DNA from: Oscillospiraceae bacterium
Lineage (GTDB): Bacteria > Bacillota_A > Clostridia > Saccharofermentanales > Saccharofermentanaceae
Assembly: GCA_902791885.1 (NCBI GenBank)
Contig: CADAXO010000053.1
Coordinates: 1 to 22,447 of the forward strand
Direction of reading: 5' to 3'
DNA length: 22,447 nucleotides
In this document: positions 1 through 7,947 of the stretch, piece after piece
How the letters are laid out: the number at the start of each line of letters is the position of its first letter
Position numbering within the stretch: the stretch's first letter is position 1
Notes under the pieces: generated by a model
What the model was told of the DNA's origin: nothing
The model's database searches: none
Seen by the model: the letters and a program-made list of their open reading frames with translations, nothing else
Made by a program: the position numbers and the translations under genes

Positions 1-498
1 TGCGATCTCACGGTATGTGAAGAAGTTTCCGTCCGGATGCTGTCTCCATGATCCCAAATGCATCTCATAGATGTTGATAGGTCTTGCGGAAAGAGCATCG
101 GGTCTGTTCTTCATATAATCCTGATCGCCCCATGTATAGTCATCGGGATTATAAACAATAGATGCGTTATTCGGTCTCGTCTCGAAGTGTCTTGCGTAAG
201 GGTCTCCCTTATCGTAGATCCTCGAGTCGGCACCGACTACTCTGTACTTGTAACGGTCCCACTGGGAAGCACCGGGGATCTTAACTTCCCAGATACCTGT
301 ACCGCCTAACTTCTTCATCTGATCGGCAAGAGCGTTCCACTCGTTAAAGTCACCGATTACGCTGACCGAAAGAGCATTGGGGGCCCAAACTCTGAAAATA
401 AAGCCTTCATTGCCGTCTGATTCTTTATAAGGGTGAGCTCCAAAAAAATTGTAGCTCATGTAATTATCGCCGCGATTAAACAAATAAGCCTCGTCCAT
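1..498 (-). CDS. glgB: 1,4-alpha-glucan branching enzyme GlgB, N-terminal part (cut by window edge)
   Basis: The first 166 codons of a glycogen branching enzyme, which forms alpha-1,6 branches in cytosolic glycogen. The reading frame is open to base 1, so the catalytic GH13 barrel lies outside. A CBM48-like N-terminal domain spans about residues 25-115 (FRVWAPNALSVSVIGDFNEW is typical), and the family signature YEMHLGSW sits at about 144-151, where the barrel begins. I chose the ATG at 498: an AGGTGGAGG ribosome site lies 7 bases upstream, whereas the ATG at 504 would be only 1-2 bases from it. A sigma-A promoter precedes it, and the epimerase transcript ends upstream, so glgB is transcribed separately. 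Identification is by motif and strong. Confidence 0.93.
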   Translation of the reverse strand, partial: MDEAYLFNRGDNYMSYNFFGAHPYKESDGNEGFIFRVWAPNALSVSVIGDFNEWNALADQMKKLGGTGIWEVKIPGASQWDRYKYRVVGADSRIYDKGDPYARHFETRPNNASIVYNPDDYTWGDQDYMKNRPDALSARPINIYEMHLGSWRQHPDGNFFTYREIA

Positions 499-528
499 GC
501 ACATGCCTCCACCTTTTACTACTCACAT

Positions 529-557
529 ATTATATAATAAAAAATTGATAACACCAA
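529..557 (-). promoter_or_regulatory. sigma-A promoter of glgB
   Basis: On the minus strand, TTGGTG (557-552) and a perfect TATAAT (534-529) are separated by 17 bases. The start of transcription would be near 522, giving a leader of about 24 bases that includes the ribosome site. It lies just downstream of the terminator of the preceding gene, as expected for an independent transcript. Confidence 0.75.
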
Positions 558-564
558 CTGAAAA

Positions 565-597
565 CACAAAAAAAACGAGGATAAAGAACCCTCGTTT
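565..597 (-). terminator. intrinsic terminator after the oxidoreductase-epimerase operon
   Basis: An 8-bp stem (AAACGAGG, 597-590, with CCTCGTTT, 580-573) has a 9-base loop. Read on the minus strand it is followed by an uninterrupted T run and then GTGTTTT. It lies about 36 bases after the epimerase stop codon, a standard Rho-independent terminator. Confidence 0.85.
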
Positions 598-632
598 GTG
601 CATTTTTACAAAAGGTTAATATTTGCCCCGAA

Positions 633-1871
633 TTACAATTCTTCGGTAGCTCTTTCGTTACGTCTTAAGATCTCGCAGCACATTCTTATGTTGTGATACG
701 GACACTTCCATTCATCAACCAAAGGCTTATTTAAATCAGGTGCACCTGTCTGTGAAACTTCCTGATACCACTCGGCAGGTCTGCTCTTAACGATCATGTG
801 GTCTCTGATGAATTCCCATGTTCTTCTCTCAGCATTCTTGTATTCCTTATCGCCTGTCTTCATGAAGGCGTTAACGAATCCGACTACTGCTTCCGCCTGG
901 ATCCACCATGCACGTTCCTGCTTAACGACACCGTTCTCAATCTCATAAGCAAATGAGTGTCCGTCGAACCCGCACTCTAACGTTTTACGGACAAGTGTCT
1001 CAGATATGGGAGCCATTCTTTCAGCAACATTATCGTCGCCTAAGATCTGACACGTTCTGTCAAGAAGCCAGCTCGCCTGAATGTCATGACCTATTGATCT
1101 TAGATCGATAAGGCTCTTGAAATCCTTGTCAAAGAACACCTCGAGTCTTCCCTTCTCAGGGTTATAGATATTGCGGTCTATTATGTCGAGGACATTGATG
1201 ATCTTTCTCTTTACGAAGTGATCCTTTACTTCCTTGTTGATCCTGTAAAGTTCCGTATAAGCTTCCATGACAGAAAGATGAGTATTCAATGTTCTATAGG
1301 CCTGGACACCGTTCTCTGAAAGATGCGGATTCTTGTCCATGATGAAGTCTCTTCCGAATGACTCAAGATATCCGAGCTCATCGGTGAACATATTCTCGAC
1401 ACAGTTCTTAAGATAATAAGCGAACTTGAATGCATCGATATCCTTCGTTATCTCATAGTACTCACAAAGAGCATAGATAGCGAAAGCGTGGTTATACGCA
1501 TGCTTCGTCGTATCGGAAGGCTTACCGTCGTAAGTTACTGACCAGTAGATTCCGCCGTATTCCGGATCGAAGTAATGATCGCGGAAAAACTCATAGGCTC
1601 TTCTTGCTGCCTCAAGTATATCGAGAGAAGAATAACCGGCATCCTGAAGCTTGACCTCGCTTAAAGCTCCGTCCATACAAAGCTTGTAACATGTACTGAA
1701 AACCCAGAGGATTCGGCTATTAAGAACGCATCCCTTGTCAGCCTTCGGAATTATAGTTCCGTCGGACTTAACATAGCCATAGAATCCGCCGTGCTCCTTG
1801 TCTTCCATACTAAGCCAGAAAGGAAGCAGATCATGTACAAGATGTATTTTTATCTCAGGTGAAATAGCCAT
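633..1871 (-). CDS. AGE-family sugar 2-epimerase, cellobiose 2-epimerase-like, with altered active site
   Basis: A 412-residue protein of the N-acylglucosamine 2-epimerase superfamily, with the (alpha/alpha)6-barrel motifs of cellobiose 2-epimerases: RILWVFS (R53), YNHAFAIYAL, NTHLSVMEAY (196-205), GHDIQASWLL (261-270), WWIQAEAVVGF and PYHNIRMC (H393). Such enzymes convert cellobiose to glucosyl-mannose by cis-enediol chemistry in the cytosol. From family knowledge, the first block normally reads NTHLH and the second GHDIEASW; here the second histidine is Ser200 and the glutamate is Gln265. Both residues are important in characterised enzymes, so activity or substrate may differ. It starts 25 bases after the oxidoreductase gamma gene and is probably the last gene of that operon. 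The ribosome site (GGGTGA, 12 bases upstream) is weak. Fold is secure; reaction is not. Confidence 0.85.
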   Translation of the reverse strand: MAISPEIKIHLVHDLLPFWLSMEDKEHGGFYGYVKSDGTIIPKADKGCVLNSRILWVFSTCYKLCMDGALSEVKLQDAGYSSLDILEAARRAYEFFRDHYFDPEYGGIYWSVTYDGKPSDTTKHAYNHAFAIYALCEYYEITKDIDAFKFAYYLKNCVENMFTDELGYLESFGRDFIMDKNPHLSENGVQAYRTLNTHLSVMEAYTELYRINKEVKDHFVKRKIINVLDIIDRNIYNPEKGRLEVFFDKDFKSLIDLRSIGHDIQASWLLDRTCQILGDDNVAERMAPISETLVRKTLECGFDGHSFAYEIENGVVKQERAWWIQAEAVVGFVNAFMKTGDKEYKNAERRTWEFIRDHMIVKSRPAEWYQEVSQTGAPDLNKPLVDEWKCPYHNIRMCCEILRRNERATEEL

Positions 1872-1896
1872 AAAATTATTCTATCACCCGTTGTAA

Positions 1897-2436
1897 TTAC
1901 TTGGCAAACTCAGCACCCTTAGAGAAAGCCTCCATGTTGCCCGGGATAAACTTGTGTCTTCTCTCGGGAAGGATCTCATAAAGCGCAGACTCGAAAGACT
2001 CCTTCTTGAAGCATCCTGTGGCAGCTGACATACAGCCTAACATGGAGATCGTAGCGAAAGCCATGTTGCCCAGATCACTTGCGATCTTTGAAGCTTCCAT
2101 CGGTATGAACTTGATATCCTTACGTGTAGGCTCAACGTAGAAAAGCGATGAGTCGATGATAAGGATTCCGCCCGGATTAAGATAAGATTCGAACTTCTCG
2201 ACTGAAGGCTGGTTAAGGCAGATAAGAACGTCAGCGTTGTTTACTACGGGAGAACCGATGGGCTCATCGGAGATAACAACAGAACAGTTGGCAGTACCGC
2301 CTCTCATCTCAGGTCCGTAAGACGGGAACCATGAAACTTCCTTACCTTCATAAAGTGCAGCCTCAGCTGCCATCTTACCAGCGGAGAGGATTCCCTGTCC
2401 GCCGAAGCCTGCGAGGATTATAGAAAAATCAATCAT
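1897..2436 (-). CDS. 2-oxoacid:ferredoxin oxidoreductase, gamma subunit
   Basis: A 179-residue gamma subunit of the pyruvate/2-oxoacid:ferredoxin oxidoreductase family, with the conserved start GFGGQGI (10-16) and the block [13 protein letters not shown]. It joins the alpha and beta chains in a cytosolic complex that oxidises 2-oxoacids with coenzyme A to acyl-CoA, CO2 and reduced ferredoxin, or runs in reverse. Its ATG overlaps the beta stop codon as ATGA, a sign of translational coupling, and AAGGAG lies 7 bases upstream. Length is normal for the family. Substrate (branched-chain, 2-oxoglutarate or other) cannot be decided from this chain. Confidence 0.93.
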   Translation of the reverse strand: MIDFSIILAGFGGQGILSAGKMAAEAALYEGKEVSWFPSYGPEMRGGTANCSVVISDEPIGSPVVNNADVLICLNQPSVEKFESYLNPGGILIIDSSLFYVEPTRKDIKFIPMEASKIASDLGNMAFATISMLGCMSAATGCFKKESFESALYEILPERRHKFIPGNMEAFSKGAEFAK

Positions 2437-3227
2437 GAATTTGCTCCTTCCTTCGCGGCCTTAAGATCAGCCTCGACCTTCTTGAAATCGATATCAGCAC
2501 CCTTGAATACTCCGAGAGGATACTGAGGGATCATCTTCTCCTTGAGCCAGTCCATAGCCTCGAGAGGCTCCTTACCCCAGTTGGTAGGACATGTGGACAG
2601 GAACTCGACCATCGTGAAACCGAGGTTAGCCTGCTGAGCAAGGAATGCCTGCTTGATTGCCTTCTTCGCATTCATGATGTTCTTATAATCTGTAAGAGTA
2701 ACACGCTCTACATAAGCTGCACCTGTGATGGGTGCGATCATCTCACTTACGTTGATCGGATAACCCTGGTAAGATGCATCTCTTCCGAAAGGAGATGTTG
2801 TTGTTACCTGACCGAGCAATGTAGTAGGTGCCATCTGACCTGATGTCATTCCGTAAACGGCATTGTTTACGAAGAAAGCTGTGATCTTCTCTCCTCTTGC
2901 AGCTGCGTGAATGATCTCTGCGGCACCGATGGAAGCAAGGTCACCGTCTCCCTGATAAGTGAAGACAACCTTGTCCTTAAGATTTCTCTTTATACCTGTA
3001 GCAACAGCGGGAGCTCTTCCGTGTGCAGCCTGAACCGCATCACAGGAGAAATACTCGTAGCTGTTATAGGAGCATCCTACGGAAGCAACGGAAACAGTAT
3101 CCTCAAGGATACCCATCTCACACATAACCTCACCTATAAGTCTGTGGATGATTCCGTGTGTGCATCCCGGGCAATAATGGAAGGGCTTGCCCGTAAGTCC
3201 CTTTGTAGCTTCGAAAACAACAGCCAT
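2433..3227 (-). CDS. 2-oxoacid:ferredoxin oxidoreductase, beta subunit (TPP-binding)
   Basis: A 264-residue beta subunit that carries the thiamine-diphosphate pocket. Visible motifs are CPGCTHG (19-25), a pattern found in KOR/VOR-type beta chains, and the TPP/Mg motif GDGD (93-96) followed by VNNAVYGMTSGQ (NN at 121-122). No dedicated 4Fe-4S motif is present, so electrons are expected to leave through the separate ferredoxin-like chain. The start codon overlaps the alpha stop (TGATG), with AAGGAGG about 10 bases upstream inside the alpha coding end. This chain appears intact, unlike its alpha partner. Confidence 0.94.
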   Translation of the reverse strand: MAVVFEATKGLTGKPFHYCPGCTHGIIHRLIGEVMCEMGILEDTVSVASVGCSYNSYEYFSCDAVQAAHGRAPAVATGIKRNLKDKVVFTYQGDGDLASIGAAEIIHAAARGEKITAFFVNNAVYGMTSGQMAPTTLLGQVTTTSPFGRDASYQGYPINVSEMIAPITGAAYVERVTLTDYKNIMNAKKAIKQAFLAQQANLGFTMVEFLSTCPTNWGKEPLEAMDWLKEKMIPQYPLGVFKGADIDFKKVEADLKAAKEGANS

Positions 3228-4090
3228 CAGTCAAGTGCCTCCTTCATAGGGTCTTCGTGGATCGCAATGATCTTGTCCAAGATTTCCTTCTGCATAGGAA
3301 GGTTACCGCCCATTCTTCCGTAGAAGTGAACAGGCTTCTGACCTCTTACTGCGATCTGAACATCCTCGACCATCTGACCTGCAGACAGCTCGATATCAAG
3401 GAATGCCTTAACGTTTGGAAGTGCAGCAGTATCACGGATGATCTGCTTCGGGAAAGGCCAGAGAGTGATAGGACGGATCATTCCGACCTTGATACCCTTC
3501 TCGGCAGCCTGTCTCATAACATTACGGCAGATTCTCGAACATGTGGAGAATGCAACGATAACGATCTCGGCATCTTCGATACCGATAGCCTCATATCTTA
3601 CTTCGTCTCTCTCGATGATCTTGTACTTATCAACAAGCTCCTGATTCTTTCTTTCGAGATCGTCAGGCTGGATGTAGATGGAAGTTACCGTATTGTGCTC
3701 GGCTCTTCCGCCTCTGCCGCATGCAGCCCAAGGCTTCTCGGGCTCGATGATAGGCTCCTCGTCTCTGAAAGCTACAGGCTCCATCATCTGACCTAAGGTA
3801 CCGTCGCCTAAGATCATGCAGAGCATTCTGTACTTATCGGCAAGATTAAATGCCTCAACAGTAAGTTCATATAATTCCTGAACGGAAGCAGGTGCGATAA
3901 CGATGTTTCTGAAGTCACCGTGTCCGCCGCCCTTACAAGCCTGGAAATAGTCACCCTGTGAAGGCTGGATTCCTCCGAGGCCCGGGCCTGCTCTTACGAT
4001 ATTAACTGCAACTGCGGGAAGCTCTGCACCTGCAATATAGGAGATACCCTCCTGCTTCAGGGAGATTCCCGGAGAAGATGAAGATGTCAT
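3227..4090 (-). CDS. vorB: 2-oxoacid:ferredoxin oxidoreductase, alpha subunit, 3' fragment (VorB-like, frameshifted)
   Basis: This is the larger part of the alpha subunit. The in-frame reading continues upstream of the listed Met, to about 4129, as [14 protein letters not shown], directly joining the 5' fragment in another frame. Conserved blocks include [34 protein letters not shown] and GGGHGD, then a domain of about 150 residues ending at MKEALD. The sequence resembles chains annotated VorB (3-methyl-2-oxobutanoate:ferredoxin oxidoreductase), but substrate is not proven. The Met at 4090 is an internal residue of the family, so this stretch is probably not an independent protein. Coding sense is intact from 4129 to the stop, which overlaps the beta start. 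Confidence 0.85.
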   Translation of the reverse strand: MTSSSSPGISLKQEGISYIAGAELPAVAVNIVRAGPGLGGIQPSQGDYFQACKGGGHGDFRNIVIAPASVQELYELTVEAFNLADKYRMLCMILGDGTLGQMMEPVAFRDEEPIIEPEKPWAACGRGGRAEHNTVTSIYIQPDDLERKNQELVDKYKIIERDEVRYEAIGIEDAEIVIVAFSTCSRICRNVMRQAAEKGIKVGMIRPITLWPFPKQIIRDTAALPNVKAFLDIELSAGQMVEDVQIAVRGQKPVHFYGRMGGNLPMQKEILDKIIAIHEDPMKEALD

Positions 4091-4292
4091 TACTCTGAAG
4101 CCTGCAGCTGCCGCACCGTAAACCAGCCTGAACGAAGTTTCCTCCGATCTGGACCATCTTCTTTGCCATATAGTGCATAACCTCTGTCTGAGGTGTAATG
4201 GGATAACCGAAGTAGTTTCTGCAGCCTGCTCGAAGTGCAGCCTCAGCGATAACCTCGTTTCCCTTCATAAGTACTTTCTTCTGTGCCATCAT
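4002..4292 (-). pseudogene. vorB: 2-oxoacid:ferredoxin oxidoreductase, alpha subunit, 5' fragment (breaks at about 4128)
   Basis: Residues 1-55 are the true alpha N-terminus: [18 protein letters not shown], then [11 protein letters not shown], ending in GGNFVQ. After Gln55 the frame runs on into unrelated residues to a stop at 4002. In the family, this point continues as QAESE-VAAIN and then the VYGAAAAG block found in the other frame of this sequence. About 9-10 codons are therefore missing and the frame changes at 4126-4130. The missing stretch holds a glutamate that, by comparison with pyruvate:ferredoxin oxidoreductase, should activate the TPP aminopyrimidine ring. The ribosome site GAGG serves the ATG at 4292 or the adjacent one at 4289. 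The ferredoxin gene ends 7 bases upstream. Confidence 0.82.
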
Positions 4293-4299
4293 CTAATCC

Positions 4300-4506
4300 T
4301 CATCTTTCAACAGTAATGACAACATCGGGACATGTAGTTGCGCAGAATGCGCAGCCGATGCACGAATCAAGGTCAGTGCATACAGCGGGATGATAACCCT
4401 TGTTGTTAAGTCTCGTCTTATCAAGTTCGAGGATCTTCTTGGGACACGCATTGACACAAAGACCGCAGCCTTTGCACAGATCGTCATTAAAAGTGACTTT
4501 TGCCAT
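4300..4506 (-). CDS. 2x[4Fe-4S] ferredoxin-type delta subunit of 2-oxoacid oxidoreductase
   Basis: A 68-residue bacterial-type ferredoxin with two complete cluster motifs: CKGCGLCVNACP (11-22) and CIGCAFCATTCP. It should accept electrons from the TPP centre of the neighbouring alpha/beta chains and pass them to soluble ferredoxin. It is the first gene of the operon: a sigma-A promoter lies upstream, and AGAGGGAG sits about 9 bases before the ATG. The order ferredoxin, alpha, beta, gamma is a known arrangement for KOR/VOR-type complexes. Confidence 0.92.
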   Translation of the reverse strand: MAKVTFNDDLCKGCGLCVNACPKKILELDKTRLNNKGYHPAVCTDLDSCIGCAFCATTCPDVVITVER

Positions 4507-4543
4507 TGCTTTATACTCCCTCTTTTAAACTCATTAAGATAGC

Positions 4544-4572
4544 ATTATAAAAGATGCTCAAATGATTTTCAA
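4544..4572 (-). promoter_or_regulatory. sigma-A promoter of the oxidoreductase-epimerase operon
   Basis: On the minus strand, TTGAAA (4572-4567) and a perfect TATAAT (4549-4544) are 17 bases apart. Transcription should start near 4537, about 30 bases before the ferredoxin ATG. The upstream sequence is AT-rich. Confidence 0.78.
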
Positions 4573-4612
4573 TTAATATGCGTTTATATAAATTATTGTT
4601 TTTTCCCGTTAT

Positions 4613-4641
4613 AAAAGCCCCGGTTTTTGACACCGGGGCTT
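4613..4641 (-). terminator. intrinsic terminator of the SPFH gene
   Basis: A 10-bp GC-rich stem (AAGCCCCGGT, 4641-4632 on the minus strand, paired with ACCGGGGCTT, 4624-4615) with a 7-base loop is followed by a short T tract (TTATAA). It lies 27 bases beyond the SPFH stop codon. The T tract is short, so read-through into the ferredoxin operon is possible. Confidence 0.75.
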
Positions 4642-4667
4642 CATTTAATCAATTATTGATGCCTTGA

Positions 4668-5996
4668 TCAAGGCTGAGGCTTACCGCAGTTGGAGCAGAA
4701 CTTACCTGTATTCTGTGTTCCGCACTCGCATGTCCAAGGACCTGCCGGAGCGGGCTTGCCGCAGTTAGAGCAGAACTTACCTGTATTCTGTGTTCCGCAC
4801 TCACATGTCCATGCTGCTGCAGGTGCCGGCTGAGCACTTCCGCAGTTAGAGCAGAACTTACCTGTGTTGGTTGTACCGCAGGAACATGTCCATCCGCCTG
4901 CCGCGGGAGCGGGAGCTGCTGCAGGTGCGGGAGCCGGAGCTGCCTGCTGCTGAGCCTGCTGCTGACCTAAGAACTGGAATGCGGAATTCATACCGCCGCC
5001 CATCTGGCCCATGCCGCCTACCATACCCATGCCCATGAGGCCGTTAACTGCACCGTTTGCATTTCCTGCTGCAGTATTCATAGCCTGTGTCTGGCCGAGT
5101 ACAGCCTGAGCTGCAAGAGCGTTAGGATCAGCACCGAACATCTTGGACTGGTCGATCTGCTCGATTCTCTCTCTGGACTTATCGTCAGGTGTGATACCGC
5201 CGATAGCAACGGAGGAAACAACAACACCTCTGTTCTTGAGCCACTCCTCATCGAGAGCGTCCTGCATGTATGTACGGAGCTTGCCCTGGTTGGAAGGCAG
5301 GTCAGCGAACATGATCTTGTCAACTGTTCCGCACTTATTGAGAACCTCAGAGAAGTTATCCATGAACTCGATTCTGGGCTGCTTAGGATCAGCAGGTGTA
5401 CCCATGAACTGAGCGTTTGTATATTCACCCTGGATATTTCCGACCTGTGTCTGGAAGAACTTTACAGGATCCTTAATAGTGTATGAGAATACACCGTTAA
5501 GTCTGATGTAGATATTTCTGTACTCAGGATCGTGATAAGGAAGTGCTGTAGGTGTACCGTACTTCTGATCCCTCATCTCGAGCATATTTACGAAGTAGAT
5601 TCTCTGCTGTGTAGCGATCTCGCCGCCCATCTTCATACGGGTCCATGTCTCGCTGACGAGCTTCTTAGCTGCATCGAGGAAACCGTCGTTGCCTGCGAAG
5701 ACTGTAGGTGCGGATGAAGAATCCCACGTGTACATACCGGCCTGGATAGTAAAGTCAACTACCTTGCCGTTGTCTACCATAAGACATGCTGTATGCTCAG
5801 GAACTGCGATCATTGCGCCGTTGTTGATAACTTCAACGTCACCCTTGTTGTGTCCCTTCTGCATTCTTCTTGCTCCCTGGCGTACAAGAACATTCTGTCC
5901 CAGGGAATCACATGTAAAGAACTCGGTATACTGATCTGCTACTACAGATGATACAGAATCGCCGATTGCGCCCATTACATTAGAAATCAATCCCAT
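4668..5996 (-). CDS. SPFH/band-7 domain protein with three C-terminal zinc ribbons (YdjI / virion core protein-like)
   Basis: A 442-residue protein. I start it at 5996 because GGAGG lies 8 bases upstream and MGLISNVMGAIGDSV begins like the family; a longer frame to 6044 has no ribosome site. Residues 1 to about 290 form an SPFH domain of the type named virion core protein or YdjI. It is followed by a Gly/Met/Gln/Ala-Pro-rich linker and three zinc ribbons, each CxCGTxNTGKFCSNCG. In Bacillus subtilis, YdjI works with PspA in membrane-stress protection; that is family knowledge, and no pspA gene is visible here. There is no signal peptide or clear transmembrane segment, so it is probably cytosolic or at the membrane surface. 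It is transcribed alone, with its own promoter and terminator. Exact function is unknown. Confidence 0.88.
   Translation of the reverse strand: MGLISNVMGAIGDSVSSVVADQYTEFFTCDSLGQNVLVRQGARRMQKGHNKGDVEVINNGAMIAVPEHTACLMVDNGKVVDFTIQAGMYTWDSSSAPTVFAGNDGFLDAAKKLVSETWTRMKMGGEIATQQRIYFVNMLEMRDQKYGTPTALPYHDPEYRNIYIRLNGVFSYTIKDPVKFFQTQVGNIQGEYTNAQFMGTPADPKQPRIEFMDNFSEVLNKCGTVDKIMFADLPSNQGKLRTYMQDALDEEWLKNRGVVVSSVAIGGITPDDKSRERIEQIDQSKMFGADPNALAAQAVLGQTQAMNTAAGNANGAVNGLMGMGMVGGMGQMGGGMNSAFQFLGQQQAQQQAAPAPAPAAAPAPAAGGWTCSCGTTNTGKFCSNCGSAQPAPAAAWTCECGTQNTGKFCSNCGKPAPAGPWTCECGTQNTGKFCSNCGKPQP
4684..4892 (-). repeat. three tandem zinc-ribbon coding repeats
   Basis: Three 53-base units at 4684-4736, 4759-4811 and 4840-4892 encode the zinc ribbons of the SPFH protein, at spacings of 75 and 81 bases. 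The first two differ at only two positions over the unit; the third (most N-terminal) has diverged in its 5' half. All four cysteines are kept in every unit. This points to recent in-frame duplication of the C-terminal copy. Confidence 0.85.
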
Positions 5997-6058
5997 ATTC
6001 AAATCCTCCGTTGGTTTATTCTTTCGGCGTCCGGGCAATGGCACCGCACACCTAGATT

Positions 6059-6087
6059 ATTTTACAATAATTAAAACTGAATAACAA
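6059..6087 (-). promoter_or_regulatory. sigma-A promoter of the SPFH gene
   Basis: On the minus strand, TTGTTA (6087-6082) and TAAAAT (6064-6059) are 17 bases apart, giving a start near 6052 and a leader of about 56 bases. A perfect 12-bp palindrome lies just upstream at 6102-6113. Confidence 0.65.
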
Positions 6088-6101
6088 ATATTTTTTATGG
6101 A

Positions 6102-6113
6102 CTTTGTACAAAG
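6102..6113. promoter_or_regulatory. perfect palindrome CTTTGTACAAAG, possible operator
   Basis: A 12-bp perfect palindrome lies 14 bases upstream of the -35 box of the SPFH promoter and 1 base after the stop codon of the preceding gene. It could be a regulator site for the SPFH gene or a weak transcript-end hairpin. It lacks a GC-rich stem and a T run, so I do not call it a terminator. Confidence 0.3.
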
Positions 6114-6114
6114 A

Positions 6115-7947
6115 TCAGGCGGAAATATCCGAAGTCTCGGTAACAGCAGTCTGTTCAATACCCGCGAAGCCGTCAGTAATTCCGTCACCCATATTCGGAT
6201 TGACATTAGAATAGATAAAATCAAATACAAACAGCACAACAAGTATTATCACCACGGGCAGAAGTTTTGCCGGATTGATCTTTCTTATGAAGTCATCAAG
6301 GATCGGCGACAGGAAATAGATAAATGCGATTCCCGCGAGGCCGAAGACAAGAAGTCCTTCAAGGCAGACTCTTCCGTTAATGTTAAGGAAGAAGCCGTCG
6401 TAGTTCCACCACTGTGACCCGAACGCATACTCGAGGACCACACTTGTCATGTACTCGAGCACACCGCATAAGCCTATGGTGGCAAAGAAGTGCCTGCCGG
6501 GATTTTTTCGAAGCGGGAATAGGAATATCAGGATCGCAAGTCCGCCTGCACCGTAGATGGGAAGCCACGGACCGTGAAGAACACCGCGGTTAATGTAGTG
6601 ACCCTGAAGCATGTAGTAGTAAACTACCTCCCACACCCAGCCGAAGCACGAGTAGATAAAGAACATCGATGCCAAAGACAGTACGGAGTAGTGACGCATG
6701 TAGTGCATGGAAGCGAGCCTGCTCTCCTTACGGGACTCACCCATAGGAGACATTCTCGTGGGATAGCTTATACCCTCCATCTCGTCACGCATATACATGA
6801 TGCGCTGTCTGCTCGCCTGGTTCTCCTCGTACTTTATCTCATCGGGAGTATTCCACAGCACGACGCCGAAATGATCTGCAAAGAACTTCTTCGCCCCCGT
6901 CATGTTCTGAAGCTTATACTCGGGTGCGCTTAACACATGCACTGCCTCGGGATAAGCTCCCTTAAGACGGTTCATGTCGCACTTCTCGAAAAGATACCTG
7001 TCATTAAACAGCTCGCTGCCCTTGATGTCATTCTTTATGGCTTCAGTTCTTAAGAGGCTGTACAGTTCACCGTAGATCGCAAGTTTATATCCGTTAACGA
7101 AGAAGATGTTGGAAAGGCCTGCGGTAAAAACAGCGAGGACAGTCCATCCGAACAACGTGAAAGAGTTAACGAACAGGTCCCATTTATGGCCGTTTGTCAT
7201 ACGCCATGAAAGCTTGATCGCATCCAAAGGCTTCACCTTCGGATTCTCTGCAAGAATGAAAGGGACCATGCATAAGCCGTAATAAACTACCGGGAATGCA
7301 ATGATCGTTGCAAGCGCGAGGTATGACAGCAACGTATATACCGCGAGCGTAAGCGCGGCATTAAGCCAGCTTTTGGTGCGCATGAAGAACAGGAAGCGGT
7401 TGACCGGGATCTTCTTATAAAGTCTCGCCTCCAGGACTACCCTTCTCATTACCGAAGTATAAACGAGCTGTATAAACATCCAGAACCATACGGCAACGGC
7501 AGCTGATAATGAGATCATTATGATATCCGCTACACTTTCGGAACCTACGATATTCATTACAACGGATGAAACGGTATCGACGACGGTTCCCGAAGTAAAT
7601 GCGTTGATCACCTGATTGATGGTTCCTGCCGATCCCGAGAACAGCTCATCCGCCTTCTCATCAGAGAGCTTAACGTCATTGATCAGATCTCTTAACATAT
7701 CGGTGAATATGGAAGCACCCGGCAAAGACTCTGCCCTCTTCCCGGTTGCAATTATCTGAGGTTCATAGTCACGGATAAAAAGCTCCATGACATCCGATCT
7801 TGCAGATGCGAGATTATTGGAATTTACAAACTCCGCACCTATAAATGACGCAAAAAGACACATCAAAACAAAGATAAAATAATGCTTCCGAAGGCTGGTC
7901 TTAGCGGCCTTCTTGCAAGCCTTACGTGTCTTATGGTCAATACGCAT
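6115..7947 (-). CDS. polytopic membrane protein, DUF975 domain fused to CmpB-like (putative ABC-transporter type IV) domain
   Basis: A 610-residue membrane protein with two regions. Residues 1 to about 300 look like DUF975: a basic start with RKACKKAAKTSLRKHY, several hydrophobic segments, and SWRMTNGHKWDLFV. After a soluble linker (about 330-410), residues about 420-580 resemble PF06541 (ABC_trans_CmpB): FFIYSCFGWVWEVVYY, then GVLHGPWLPIYGAGG, and SQWWNYDG. Both families are membrane proteins without known function and are usually separate genes. It is the last gene after pfkA, mutS2 and the P-loop ATPase, overlaps the ATPase end by 11 bases, and has AAAGGA 9 bases before the ATG. No solute can be assigned. 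Domain calls are from remembered motifs. Confidence 0.8.
   Translation of the reverse strand: MRIDHKTRKACKKAAKTSLRKHYFIFVLMCLFASFIGAEFVNSNNLASARSDVMELFIRDYEPQIIATGKRAESLPGASIFTDMLRDLINDVKLSDEKADELFSGSAGTINQVINAFTSGTVVDTVSSVVMNIVGSESVADIIMISLSAAVAVWFWMFIQLVYTSVMRRVVLEARLYKKIPVNRFLFFMRTKSWLNAALTLAVYTLLSYLALATIIAFPVVYYGLCMVPFILAENPKVKPLDAIKLSWRMTNGHKWDLFVNSFTLFGWTVLAVFTAGLSNIFFVNGYKLAIYGELYSLLRTEAIKNDIKGSELFNDRYLFEKCDMNRLKGAYPEAVHVLSAPEYKLQNMTGAKKFFADHFGVVLWNTPDEIKYEENQASRQRIMYMRDEMEGISYPTRMSPMGESRKESRLASMHYMRHYSVLSLASMFFIYSCFGWVWEVVYYYMLQGHYINRGVLHGPWLPIYGAGGLAILIFLFPLRKNPGRHFFATIGLCGVLEYMTSVVLEYAFGSQWWNYDGFFLNINGRVCLEGLLVFGLAGIAFIYFLSPILDDFIRKINPAKLLPVVIILVVLFVFDFIYSNVNPNMGDGITDGFAGIEQTAVTETSDISA

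Noticed and set aside
3257..3796. 179-codon open frame on the plus strand
   Set aside because: It is antisense to the oxidoreductase alpha subunit, with no recognisable domain or start signal.
4120..4135. Programmed ribosomal frameshift in the alpha subunit
   Set aside because: Conserved codons are missing at the join and there is no slippery string, so shifting frame would not restore the protein.
4293..4487. 64-codon frame overlapping the ferredoxin gene
   Set aside because: It covers the same bases as a ferredoxin with two perfect cysteine motifs; the other frame has none.
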